Source: Marininema mesophilum
Lineage (GTDB): Bacteria; Bacillota; Bacilli; Thermoactinomycetales; DSM-45169
Direction: 5' to 3'
Assembly (NCBI RefSeq): GCF_900106775.1
Contig: NZ_FNNQ01000004.1
Span: forward strand, 124,001 to 188,000
Length of the DNA stretch: 64,000 nucleotides
How positions within the stretch are numbered: position 1 is the first letter of the stretch; each line of letters begins with the position of its first letter. Below are positions 15,747-26,500 of this stretch, one piece after another. The translations under genes and the position numbers were made by a program. A model generated the notes under the pieces. The model was given only the letters and a program-made list of their open reading frames with translations, made no database searches and was not told where the DNA came from.

Positions 15747-18700
15747 TCGAAGACAAAACGGATGAAAATGATAAAGGGCAAAAGGCATTCTCTGCTCCAA
15801 CCATTTCTCTCCCGAAGGGGGGTGGAGCGATCAAAGGCATCGGCGAGAAGTTTGCAGCCAATCCAGTTACAGGTACCGGTTCCATGATAGTTCCCCTTGT
15901 TACGAGTCCTGGGCGTTCCGATTTCGGTCCGGAGCTTTCACTCTCCTATGACTCAGGATCTGGAAATGGACCCTTCGGATTTGGATGGTCTCTATCTATT
16001 CCTGTAATTTCTCGCAAGACAGATAAGGGACTGCCTGAGTATAACGATGATGATGAGTCAGATGTTTATATTCTCTCTGGTTCCGAAGACCTCGTTCCGG
16101 TTCTCAAACAGGATGGAAGTCGATTTGAAGATACTACCACTGTAGCAGGCTACACTATCCACCGCTATCGTCCTCGCCTCGAGGGATTGTTTGCTCGTAT
16201 CGAGCGTTGGACCCATCAAAAAACAGGAGAGATCCACTGGCGTTCTATCACTCGTAACAATATCACTTCGATTTATGGAAAGACAGAGAAAAGTCGAATT
16301 GCAGATCCAGGTGATCCAAAGCGGGTTTTCAGTTGGTTCATATGTGAGAGTTACGATGACAAGGGGAATATCATCGTCTATGAGTACATGGAAGAGAATG
16401 ATGAGAATATTGATCGAACACAGGCCCATGAGCGCAATCGAGTACGTACAGCCAATCTATACTTGAAGCGTATCAAGTATGGCAATCAGGTCTCCCGTCT
16501 AATTCAACCAGATCTAAACAAAATGAGGTGGATGTTCGAAGTAGTCTTTGATTACAACGAAGATCATTACGAGGAAGTTGATCTTGACGCTACTGAGACT
16601 GAAGCTGAACATCGTATTCGTGCTTCAGCATCATCAGAGTCCACTTGGACTGCTCGACCTGACCCGTTCTCCTCTTACCGTGCAGGGTTTGAAGTGCGTA
16701 CTTATCGCCGTTGTTGCCGTATGTTGATGTTCCACCACTTTGCAGAATTGGGAAGCGATCCTTATCTGGTTCGTTCTACTGAGTTTGAATATGATGACCT
16801 GGATTATTCGCAGCCTACCACGGTACAGGATGAGCTCAGCCATCAAGGAAGTACCCGTATTGCTTCATTTATTCGTGCTATCATCCAATCAGGATTCCTT
16901 CGTGATGACGCACAGAAAGTGCTGGAGCGTAATGGTGTTAAGTACATTACCTATTTTAAGAGATCCTTGCCACCATTGGAGTTCGAATATAGTAAGGCGA
17001 GCATTCAGGATGATATCCGAGAATTGAGTGTAAGTAGTCTAGAAAACCTACCTGTTGGTATAGATGGAACATCATATCAATGGGTGGATTTGAACGGTGA
17101 GGGCATCTCTGGGATCTTAACAGAGCAAGCCGATGCTTGGTTTTACAAACCGAATCTAGGGGAAGGCCGTTTTGCCCCACAAGAAGTAGCTGCCTTAAAG
17201 CCATCACTTGCTAACCTTAGTAGCGGACGACAACAACTACTGGATCTCACTGGTGATGGACAGGTGAATCTAGTATCTTTTCAATCGAATCCGGGTTTTT
17301 ATGAGCGTACCCATAAAGAAAGCTGGGAATGGTTTAGGGAATTTGACCATCTGCCAAACATCTCATGGAATGAACCAAATCTGTGTTTCATCGATTTAAA
17401 TGGTGATGGTCGGGCTGACGTACTAATCAATGAACATGAAGTTTTCACTTGGCACCCCTCATTAGGTGAGGAGGGGTTTGGATTAGCTCAGCAGGTTTAT
17501 CAACCAATGGACGAGGAACAAGGTCCCAGGTTAGTGCTGTCCAACGTTTTGCAATCTGTCTATTTGGCTGATATGTGTGGGGATGGTCTCACCGATCTTG
17601 TGCGAATCCGTAATGGCGAGGTCTGCTATTGGCCTAACCTAGGTTATGGCCAATTCGGAGCAAAAGTGACGATGGACAACTCTCCTTGGTTTGATCACCC
17701 TGACCAATTCAATCAACAGCGTGTTCGTCTGGTTGACATCGATGGCTCAGGCGTCACTGACATCGTCTATTTAGGCCGAGATAACGTGCGATTATATTTC
17801 AATCAGTCTGGTAACCGCTGGAGCAACCCACGTCATCTCAGTCAATTTCCACCTGTGGATCATCTTTCTTCGGTCATGACCGCTGACCTTTTGGGAAATG
17901 GTACAGCTTGTCTAGTCTGGTCATCTCCATTACCAGGAGACGTGGATTGCCCCCTGCGTTACATCGACCTAATGGGTGGACAGAAACCTCATTTACTGAT
18001 TAAGTCGATCAACAATTTGGGTGCAGAAACTTATGTTCATTATGTTTCTTCTACCAAGTTCTACCTTGCTGATAAGCTCTCTGGGAAACCCTGGCTCACC
18101 AAGATCCCTTTCCCTGTACATGTCGTAGAGTGTGTCGAGACCTACGACCACATTAGTGGCAATCGATTTGTGACACATTACGCTTACCATCATGGTTATT
18201 TCGATGGAATTGAACGCGAATTCCGAGGATTTGGTCTAGTGGAACAATGGGACACAGAGGAGTTCGCCGTATTCAACAAAGACGGGCATTTACCACAAGG
18301 GACGAATGTGGATAAGTCTTCCCACGTTCCACCTGTTTTCACTCGCACATGGTATCATACCGGTGCTCACGTAACTGATTTCTTCGCTGGTAGCTTGGAT
18401 GATAAAGGCGTGAGGGAATATTACCGTGAGCCAGGTTTGACTGATGCAGAAGTGAGACACCTTTTGCTCGATGACACCGTTCTTCCATTTGGGTTGTCTT
18501 TAGAGGAAGAACGTGAAGCTTGCCGTGCCCTGAGAGGTTCGATGCTTCGCCAAGAGGTCTACTCTCTGGATGGTACGGATGAAGAGAATGATCCTTACAC
18601 AGTCACTGAACAGAACGTGAACATTCGCTGTTTGCAACCGAAGGGGAATAACCGCCATGCGGTGTTTTTCACTCATGGTCTGGAATCTATCCATTCCGAC

Positions 18701-21700
18701 TACGAGCGTAATCCTACCGATCCACGAGTTGTACACACTGTCACGTTGGAGGTGGACGATTATGGTAACGTGTTGAAATCGGCCGTTATTAACTATGGAC
18801 GTCGTCGACCTGATCTAAATCTCGAATTGAGGGATCAAGCTAAACAAAGTGAATTGTTGATTACTTATAAGGAAGATGACTTTACAAACCCTGTTGAAGG
18901 CATTGGTGATTACCATGCACCGTTATCATGCGAGTCGCGGACTTATGAGCTGAACGGCTTAAGATTATCAGAAGACAGATACCGCTTCACCGTTGCAGAG
19001 ATCCTTCAATCGGGAACAACAGCGCAGTTCATCTCTTATGAACAGAACGCGACATCGGGTGAATTGCAAAAGAGGTTAATTGAACATGTACGTATACTGT
19101 ATAGCCGTAATGATCTATCCGGTCCATTACCGCTGGGAAAACTGGAATCGCTAGCTATTCTTTATGAGAGTTATCAGCTTGCCTTTACACCAGAGCTTCT
19201 TACTAAGGTTTATGGCGATCGGATTACCGATACCATGCTTATAAGCGAAGGTGGTTATATCCATAGTGAAGGGGATGACAATTGGTGGATTCCTTCAGGT
19301 CGAGTGTATCGTTCTCCTAATACAACAGATTCGTCGACCCAGGAATTGACCTATGCTCAAGCACATTTTTTTCTTCCCCATCGCTATCGTGATCCTTTCC
19401 ATACCGATTCTCTCTATACTGAGACCTTAGTGAAATACGACACCTATGACCTTCTTGTACAGGAAACCCGCGATGCCTATGGTAACCATACCACCGTGGG
19501 AGAACGTAACGCCGATTCCATCCAGCCACTTGTACGTCAGGGACAAGACTATCGCGTGCTCCAACCGATTTTAGTTATGGACCCGAATCGGAATCGGTTG
19601 GCTGTTGCATTTGATGTACTTGGTCAGGTAGTAGGTACTGCAGTAATGGGTAAGCCTGAAGATAGTCCTAGACGCGGTGATTTGCTGGCCGATTTTATCC
19701 CAAATTTAATCCAATCTGCAGTAACTGCCCATTTACTAGATCCACTGGCTGATCCCCACACTCTCTTAGGGAAAGCCACCACTCGCTTGGTGTATGACTT
19801 ATTTGCCTATTATCGTACGAAAGATAAGATGAACCCACAGCCTGCGGTAATCTATAGCATGGCTCGTGAAATTCATGACGCCGATCTAACTTCTGGACAA
19901 CAGACTAAGATTCAGCACAGTATTTCTTACTTTGATGGGTTTGGTCGCCAGATCCAAAAGAAGATTCAGGCTGAACCGGGACCAGTTCCGAAGAGAGATA
20001 CAGCTACTGGGCATGTGATTACGGTTAATGGTCAACCTGATATGATTGCAAATGATGTCAGCTCGCGCTGGGTAGGTAGCGGATGGACGGTATACAACAA
20101 CAAAGGAAAGCCTGTTCGACAGTACGAACCTTTTTTTACCGACACTCATCTCTTCGAGTTTGATGTCTCGATTGGTGTCAGTTTGGTACTCTTCTATGAC
20201 CCTGTTGGACGTGTGGCAGCTATCTTGCATCCTGATCACACATGGGAAAAAGTAGTATTCAATTCGTGGCAACAGGAAATTTGGGATGTTAACGATACTG
20301 TACAGGTGGTCGATCCTAAGAACGACCTTGACGTAGGTGATTTCTTTCGGCGTTTGCCAGATTCAGATTATCTTCCTACGTGGTATACCAAGCGTCAAAG
20401 TGGTGCACTTGGTCCACACGAACGAGCGACTGCTGAAAAAACAGCGATCCATGCGAATACACCATCCGTTGCCTATTTTGATTCACTAGGGCGTACTTTT
20501 CTCACTATCGCCCATAACAAATTCAAGCATAGTGGTACTTCCCCTGTTGATCCACCCATCGAGGAATTTTACTATAGCCGTGTCTTCTTTGACATCGAAG
20601 GGAATCAGCGGAAAATCATGGATGCTAGGGACCGGATTGTGATGTGCTATGACTATGATATGTTAGGCAAACGCATTCACCAATCCAGTATGGAGGCTGG
20701 TGAACGTTGGATGCTATTCGATGTTATGGGAAAGTTGATCCGTGCTTGGGATAGCCGTAGCCATGAGTATAGAACTGCTTATGATCCATTGAGACGACCC
20801 ACTGATTTTTACCTAAGAGAGGGAAGCGGACCAGAGTTACTTGTAGAGCGAATTATTTATGGAGAAACATGGCCCAATCCGGAGGTTAACAATTTGCGAG
20901 GAAAGGTGGTTCAGCTTTTTGATCAGGCAGGCATGGTAACCAGCGATAAGTATGATTTCAAGGGAAATTTACTAAGAAGTCAGCGTAAGCTCGCTCATGA
21001 GTACAAGAATACTCTAAATTGGTTAGGTACGATTCCTTTAGAATCGAGGGTTTATACCAATTGTACTCGCTACGACGCACTCAATCGTTCAATGGAACAG
21101 ACTGCACCGGATAACAGCATCATCCGCTCCATATACAATGAAGCCAATCTTTTACATGCTGTGGAGGTGTGTTTGCGGGGTGCAAAGGAAAATGATTCCC
21201 CAATCTGGACAACGTTTGTGGACGAAATTGAATACAACGCCAAAGGTCAACGTACTCAGGTAAAATATGGTAACGGAGTCAAGACAATCTATGAATACGA
21301 TCCTTTCACGTTCCGTCTAATTCGGTTATTCACTCGACGCAAAACCGATAACTTTCCCGATGACTGTCCAGATCCACTTCCGGTCGAAGGATCTAATTGT
21401 GGGATTCAGAATCTTCACTATACCTACGAACCAATGGGTAACATTACCCATATTCGAGACGACGCTCAGCAAACCGTATTCTTCCGTAACCGTCGCGTCG
21501 AACCGAACTCTGAATACACTTACGATGCGATTTATCGGCTGATCGAGGCGACTGGTCGTGAACATTTGGGACAAACAGGCAGGCAGCCTAATCCACCAGA
21601 TGCGTTTAACCAATTTCATACCCAACTTGAACACCCGGGCGATGGTCAAGCCATAGGGACATATGTCGAGCACTATCTTTACGATGCGGTGGGCAACATT

Positions 21701-23497
21701 CTCTCTATACAGCATCGTGGCAGCGATCTTGCACAGCCTGGCTGGACTCGTAAATTTGCGTACAACGAGGTGAGCCAACTGGAGGTGGGTAAGACAAACA
21801 ATCGGTTGAGTAGCACTACCCTCGGAGCGATCACCGAAACTTATTGCTATGAGGACACTGCCAGCTTGCATGGCAACATCACAGCTATGCCGCATTTGCC
21901 CATCATGCAATGGAACGATCATGACCAGCTTCAGAACTCGGCACAACAAGTGGTAAACCATGAGGGGACACCAGAGATGACCTGGTATGTTTATGACACA
22001 CAGGGAAATCGAGTGCGTAAAGTAACCGAACGACAGGCTGCTGTTGGACAGACACCTACGAGGATGAAAGAACGGATCTATCTAGGTGGATTTGAGATTT
22101 ACCACGAGTATGAGAATGATGGTACCACGATCAAATTGGAACGCGAGACCCTTCATATTATAGATGATCAGCGGTGCATCGCCCTAGTAGAGACTCGTAC
22201 TCAAGGCAAAGACCCTACACCTGAACAACTCATTCGCTATCAACTTAGTAATCATCTTGGCTCAGCTAGCCTGGAATTGGACAATATGGGGCGATTGATT
22301 TCTTACGAAGAGTACTATCCTTTTGGGAGTACATCATATCAAGCTGTACGCAATCAGATGGAAACGCCGAAGCGATATCGCTATACAGGAAAAGAGCGGG
22401 ATGAGGGAACAGGATTCTATTATCACAAAGCTCGGTATTACGCATCGTGGTTGGGGAGGTGGACAAGTTGTGATCCAGCAAGTTTAGTGGATGGAACAAA
22501 TTTATATCGATATTCACAGAATAATCCAATTCGCTTTATAGACCCAAATGGTACTCAGACTTATGCAGCGCCCGCATCAGGGGTTACACCACCATCTTCC
22601 TCACCACCGTCGCCACCTCCTCAGGTCACAGTGAATCGAGAAAAGGGCTTACAAGCATCTGGGCAGCTCGTAAAGAAGTTGGAGGCAAAAGGTCATGGAG
22701 TTCAAGAGGAAGTAACTGTCAAAGGAGGGAAAGGTGGTTCGAGAATAGATATTGCTCCAGATCCCAAAGCGCCTCAGACAATTGGAAAAACTTTAGAAAG
22801 TAAACATATTGATTTGGGGGCATACCGAGATGCATCAGGAAATTTAGATACCAAGCGATTGAGATCAGTAATTACAGAACATGTTGAGCAAGTATTGAAG
22901 CATAAGGATGCTCTAAAAAAGGGAGTCAAACCAGATCTTCCTTTCGACGAGAGTATAGTCTATCAGCTTGAAAATGCTACTCCTGAGGAAATTGCACAGT
23001 TTCGAAAATTATTCCGGGAAGTAGCAACACCTAAGGGGGTGAAAGGAGGAGCGATAGCATTTGAACCTCCCACTGTTGGGAAGCCTGCAGCACCGCCAGC
23101 GACCGAGCCCCCTGTAGCTGGGAAGCCTACAGCACCGACTGCAGTCGAGTCTCCTTCAGCTGGGAAGCCCGCAGGACCGGCACTGGCTGAGCCTTCCGCT
23201 GTTGCGAAACCTACAACAACGTCACCAGTCGAGCCTCCTTCTATCGCAAAGCCTGCAGCACCTCCGAGTAGATTTAGCGGATTTATTTCAGGTTTAGGCA
23301 AGGTAACTACAGGACTTAGTGTCATCGGTGGTATTCTATCTGTCAAAAAACTATCTGAAGATCTTCACATGATCTTTGAGCCTGGTGATCTATCCATTCC
23401 CGTTGGGACAAGACGAACAGATTCAGTGGGTAGAACTTGGATTCATATCGATGAAAAAACCTGGGTTACTGAGGAATATTACAATCAGATGCTGTGA
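15743..23497 (+). CDS. Fused TcB-TcC toxin complex protein with nuclease-like C-terminus
   Basis: 2584 aa. In Tc toxins the B-C cocoon encloses a toxic C-terminus and docks on the TcA channel. In order: SpvB-like N-terminus (about 15-360, GPFGFGWSLSIPVISR); beta-propeller with FG-GAP-like repeats near residues 447, 500, 550, 608 and 664 (DLNGDGRADVL, DIDGSGVTDIV); TcdB middle region; YD/Rhs repeats; Rhs core (about 2211-2270) with D2244 in TSCDPAS and D2267 in FIDPNG, the region linked to self-cleavage. The C-terminal 310 aa are variable: RIDI (D2336) and LESK (E2352, K2354) resemble a PD-(D/E)XK nuclease, then a 14-residue repeat and a 75-aa tail. B and C are separate genes in most Photorhabdus loci. 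Start ATG has GGGAGGG. First of three toxin genes. Confidence 0.92.
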   Translation: MIEDKTDENDKGQKAFSAPTISLPKGGGAIKGIGEKFAANPVTGTGSMIVPLVTSPGRSDFGPELSLSYDSGSGNGPFGFGWSLSIPVISRKTDKGLPEYNDDDESDVYILSGSEDLVPVLKQDGSRFEDTTTVAGYTIHRYRPRLEGLFARIERWTHQKTGEIHWRSITRNNITSIYGKTEKSRIADPGDPKRVFSWFICESYDDKGNIIVYEYMEENDENIDRTQAHERNRVRTANLYLKRIKYGNQVSRLIQPDLNKMRWMFEVVFDYNEDHYEEVDLDATETEAEHRIRASASSESTWTARPDPFSSYRAGFEVRTYRRCCRMLMFHHFAELGSDPYLVRSTEFEYDDLDYSQPTTVQDELSHQGSTRIASFIRAIIQSGFLRDDAQKVLERNGVKYITYFKRSLPPLEFEYSKASIQDDIRELSVSSLENLPVGIDGTSYQWVDLNGEGISGILTEQADAWFYKPNLGEGRFAPQEVAALKPSLANLSSGRQQLLDLTGDGQVNLVSFQSNPGFYERTHKESWEWFREFDHLPNISWNEPNLCFIDLNGDGRADVLINEHEVFTWHPSLGEEGFGLAQQVYQPMDEEQGPRLVLSNVLQSVYLADMCGDGLTDLVRIRNGEVCYWPNLGYGQFGAKVTMDNSPWFDHPDQFNQQRVRLVDIDGSGVTDIVYLGRDNVRLYFNQSGNRWSNPRHLSQFPPVDHLSSVMTADLLGNGTACLVWSSPLPGDVDCPLRYIDLMGGQKPHLLIKSINNLGAETYVHYVSSTKFYLADKLSGKPWLTKIPFPVHVVECVETYDHISGNRFVTHYAYHHGYFDGIEREFRGFGLVEQWDTEEFAVFNKDGHLPQGTNVDKSSHVPPVFTRTWYHTGAHVTDFFAGSLDDKGVREYYREPGLTDAEVRHLLLDDTVLPFGLSLEEEREACRALRGSMLRQEVYSLDGTDEENDPYTVTEQNVNIRCLQPKGNNRHAVFFTHGLESIHSDYERNPTDPRVVHTVTLEVDDYGNVLKSAVINYGRRRPDLNLELRDQAKQSELLITYKEDDFTNPVEGIGDYHAPLSCESRTYELNGLRLSEDRYRFTVAEILQSGTTAQFISYEQNATSGELQKRLIEHVRILYSRNDLSGPLPLGKLESLAILYESYQLAFTPELLTKVYGDRITDTMLISEGGYIHSEGDDNWWIPSGRVYRSPNTTDSSTQELTYAQAHFFLPHRYRDPFHTDSLYTETLVKYDTYDLLVQETRDAYGNHTTVGERNADSIQPLVRQGQDYRVLQPILVMDPNRNRLAVAFDVLGQVVGTAVMGKPEDSPRRGDLLADFIPNLIQSAVTAHLLDPLADPHTLLGKATTRLVYDLFAYYRTKDKMNPQPAVIYSMAREIHDADLTSGQQTKIQHSISYFDGFGRQIQKKIQAEPGPVPKRDTATGHVITVNGQPDMIANDVSSRWVGSGWTVYNNKGKPVRQYEPFFTDTHLFEFDVSIGVSLVLFYDPVGRVAAILHPDHTWEKVVFNSWQQEIWDVNDTVQVVDPKNDLDVGDFFRRLPDSDYLPTWYTKRQSGALGPHERATAEKTAIHANTPSVAYFDSLGRTFLTIAHNKFKHSGTSPVDPPIEEFYYSRVFFDIEGNQRKIMDARDRIVMCYDYDMLGKRIHQSSMEAGERWMLFDVMGKLIRAWDSRSHEYRTAYDPLRRPTDFYLREGSGPELLVERIIYGETWPNPEVNNLRGKVVQLFDQAGMVTSDKYDFKGNLLRSQRKLAHEYKNTLNWLGTIPLESRVYTNCTRYDALNRSMEQTAPDNSIIRSIYNEANLLHAVEVCLRGAKENDSPIWTTFVDEIEYNAKGQRTQVKYGNGVKTIYEYDPFTFRLIRLFTRRKTDNFPDDCPDPLPVEGSNCGIQNLHYTYEPMGNITHIRDDAQQTVFFRNRRVEPNSEYTYDAIYRLIEATGREHLGQTGRQPNPPDAFNQFHTQLEHPGDGQAIGTYVEHYLYDAVGNILSIQHRGSDLAQPGWTRKFAYNEVSQLEVGKTNNRLSSTTLGAITETYCYEDTASLHGNITAMPHLPIMQWNDHDQLQNSAQQVVNHEGTPEMTWYVYDTQGNRVRKVTERQAAVGQTPTRMKERIYLGGFEIYHEYENDGTTIKLERETLHIIDDQRCIALVETRTQGKDPTPEQLIRYQLSNHLGSASLELDNMGRLISYEEYYPFGSTSYQAVRNQMETPKRYRYTGKERDEGTGFYYHKARYYASWLGRWTSCDPASLVDGTNLYRYSQNNPIRFIDPNGTQTYAAPASGVTPPSSSPPSPPPQVTVNREKGLQASGQLVKKLEAKGHGVQEEVTVKGGKGGSRIDIAPDPKAPQTIGKTLESKHIDLGAYRDASGNLDTKRLRSVITEHVEQVLKHKDALKKGVKPDLPFDESIVYQLENATPEEIAQFRKLFREVATPKGVKGGAIAFEPPTVGKPAAPPATEPPVAGKPTAPTAVESPSAGKPAGPALAEPSAVAKPTTTSPVEPPSIAKPAAPPSRFSGFISGLGKVTTGLSVIGGILSVKKLSEDLHMIFEPGDLSIPVGTRRTDSVGRTWIHIDEKTWVTEEYYNQML
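23063..23270 (+). repeat. Five 42-bp repeats encoding a proline-rich linker
   Basis: Codes for residues 2441-2509 of the TcB-TcC protein as five imperfect 14-residue units: EPPTVGKPAAPPAT, EPPVAGKPTAPTAV, ESPSAGKPAGPALA, EPSAVAKPTTTSPV and EPPSIAKPAAPPS. The periodicity is exact while the sequence has diverged. Confidence 0.85.
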
Positions 23498-23523
23498 TTA
23501 CAAATGCGAGATGGAGGAAAACC

Positions 23524-26500
23524 ATGAACAGGATCATCTATCCGTTAACATTACAGATGCAGGGAAAAGGTGTTTCTGATTTGCAGGAAGGCTTACAACT
23601 ACTTTTGGAAAAAGATCTATTTCAATTTGGTTGGGATGAACGGCAGGAGTTTAGGGAACGTCTGGGTGCTGAACAAGCTAAGGATATGTATGGTGAATGT
23701 ACTTATAAGTTAGTCGGGTTGTTCCAAGAACAACATCAGCTTCAAGCTTCCGGTGAAGTTGATGAGTGGACTTCAGAAGTATTTAATAACATATTAGAAG
23801 AATTGGGAGCATTCTCTTCAGCTACTTCTGAACAGACATTCTTAGTGAGTGGTCAAGTGTTACGTGAAAATGGACACCCAGTCTATGGTGGTCTGGTAAG
23901 GGCCTTTCACATGGATAAGAGATGCATATTACGCCTGGGGGAGGATACCACCGATACCCAAGGACGCTATACGATCCGCTATACTACGTTACCAGAGGTA
24001 AATGTGATCCATCTGCGAGTTGTTGTTTTAGACAATGCAGGGCAGATACTTGGTGAGACAGAGGTTTCCCGTGAGGTTCACTCAATTGAGATTGTTGACC
24101 TACTAATCCCTAGCCAAGATGTTGTAACATTCCATGTTGATGGTAAAGTGACCAGTCGTGTTAGTAGCGGAATCGGAGGACTAACCGTTCGAATTATGGA
24201 TAAAGGAGTGGGGGCTGACGTACAGCTTGCTGAAACCATGACAGACGTCTACGGCGCGTATCAAATCACGTTCACTGATGCGGGTTTTCGTCAGCGAGGC
24301 AAGGAGAAACCTGATTTACAAGCGTGTGTTTTCAAGGACAACATTTTTCTTGCTGGTTCCGATGTTCACTATAATGCTTCCAATCGAGAAACCCTTCATA
24401 TCCTTTTGGATGAGAAGAACGACACTGCCTTGCAGTCTGAGCACGAGACGTTGACAAATGCGCTTTCGATTCAATTCAAAGGGAAATTGAGTGAACTTAA
24501 GGAAACTGATGAGCGACAAGACATTACTTACCTTGCGAATAAAACGGGCTGGGATGCCCGGGCAGTTGCGCTTTCGTCTTTAGCTGATCAGTTTAGTGAT
24601 CGAGCCAATGATGTAGGCATCGAGATGGTGCCACCCCTTTTCTATGCCCTTTTTCGTGCCGGCTTGCCTGCCAATGAAGTCCTCTACCAAACCGATGCCA
24701 AAACGGTGGAGTCGATCTGGAAGCAGGCGATCGTTCAAGGTGTAATTCCTAGCGGACTGATGAGTAATCTGTCACAGGCCACTGAACAGTTCCAGAAACT
24801 AACTGCACTGCGGATCTTGGAAAGTCCGGCATGGGTTGGGGTTTCGCCCTATAAGGAGCTGGTATCTGTTTCACTGGGTGACGATTTGTCACGGCAGAGG
24901 CAGTTTGCAGAACTCCATACTCGGTATCGAGAGGATTTGCCGAAGTTCTGGGGAGAGGTACAGAAAGTATTTGGTGAAGCCGTAGAAAAACGTCTCAAGG
25001 TGGATGGACAGCTTGCTTTTCTGACACTTAACAACGCTCCACTGATCCGGAAGTTGCACGAAGTGGCTGGACAGATGGGGATTACCCATCCTTTAAACTT
25101 AGTTGAAAAAGGCTTTTATCGAGCAGATAAGTGGCAAAAATTGATGGGCAATGATTCGGTCCCGCCAGAAATTCCCGGTGAGAATGACGACCAGAAACGC
25201 AATCGTTATGCAGAATTGTTGGCTGCACATGTACGACTCAGTTTCCCAACAGCCGTGATCGCGCAAATGGTCAAGAGTGGTGAGACTCCACTCGCAGATG
25301 ATCAATTAAAGAGCCAGGTTCATACCTTTTTAACTGAACATCAAGGCAATTTCGAAATTGGGATGCACTCAGTTGAACAGTATATCGCTCATCACAAACT
25401 GCAAATTGAGCCTGAAGTGAGCAAGGAGATTACGCAGATCCAGCGGGTCTATCAGATTACGCCAAGCGATGATGCGATGAACTTGCTGTTAAAAAAAGGG
25501 GTGAATTCAGCCTATGCCGTCATCCAATATGACCGAGATGAATTTATCCAGACCTTCAAAATGGAGGTGGGTGGCGAGGCCAATGCAAGGCTAATCCATA
25601 CGAAAGCGGAACAGGTGCACAGCACTGTGTTGAATATCGCTGTATCTTATCTATCTGCTCGCAATGCCCCTGGGATTGGTGTGCACAGTCCCGCGCAAAT
25701 CGTGGATCCCGTACCTACAGGGCCGAACCCACATGCTTCCGATGTCATTGCTTATTCAACGCTGGAAAATCTGTTTGATGAAATGGATTACTGCACTTGT
25801 GAGCACTGTCGCTCTATTTTGAGTCCAGCTGCATATCTAGTGGATTTGCTACTCTTCATTGATCGTCCGGTGAACCCGCCTGGTACAGTGAATCCGCAGA
25901 CGGTGTTGTTTGAACGTCGCCCAGATATTCAGCATCTCCCGCTTACTTGTGAGAATACCACTAAGTCTCTACCGTATATTGACTTAGTGAACGAAACGCT
26001 AGAGTACTATGTCACCAATCATTTATCCTTGGCAAACTATACCGGCCACAATACAAACGATGACGCTACCATGGAAGAATTGCTGGCAAATCCACAGTTT
26101 ATCAGTGACAAAGCTTATGAAATCCTTGCAGGAAAACCAGCTCTAGTTGGCGACCCCATGCCGCTTCTTGCGCCGGCGTCTTCGCTGCCGTTCCATCAGC
26201 CGTTAGAAAACCTGCGCCGCTATTTTGATCGATTTGAGGTTCCACTACCTGCAGTGATGGAAACTTTGCGCAAAGGGGATAATCTAGAGAGGGCAAATTC
26301 AAACGAGTATGGTTGGCGTGACATTTGGATGGAGGAGCTTCATTTTTCACGTGCTGAGTATGCACGTCTGACCGATCGCACTCTGACAGTGCAGCAACTG
26401 TATGGCTATCGACCAGTTACTACTGAAGCGGAAATTTTATCTAGCCTATCGAATGTTAAAGCATTTACACATCGGTTAGGCATCTCGTATGAGGATATCA

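Noticed and set aside
23063..23270. Possible CRISPR-like array
   Set aside because: The 42-bp periodicity is an in-frame protein repeat without spacers. No CRISPR array was seen anywhere in the window.
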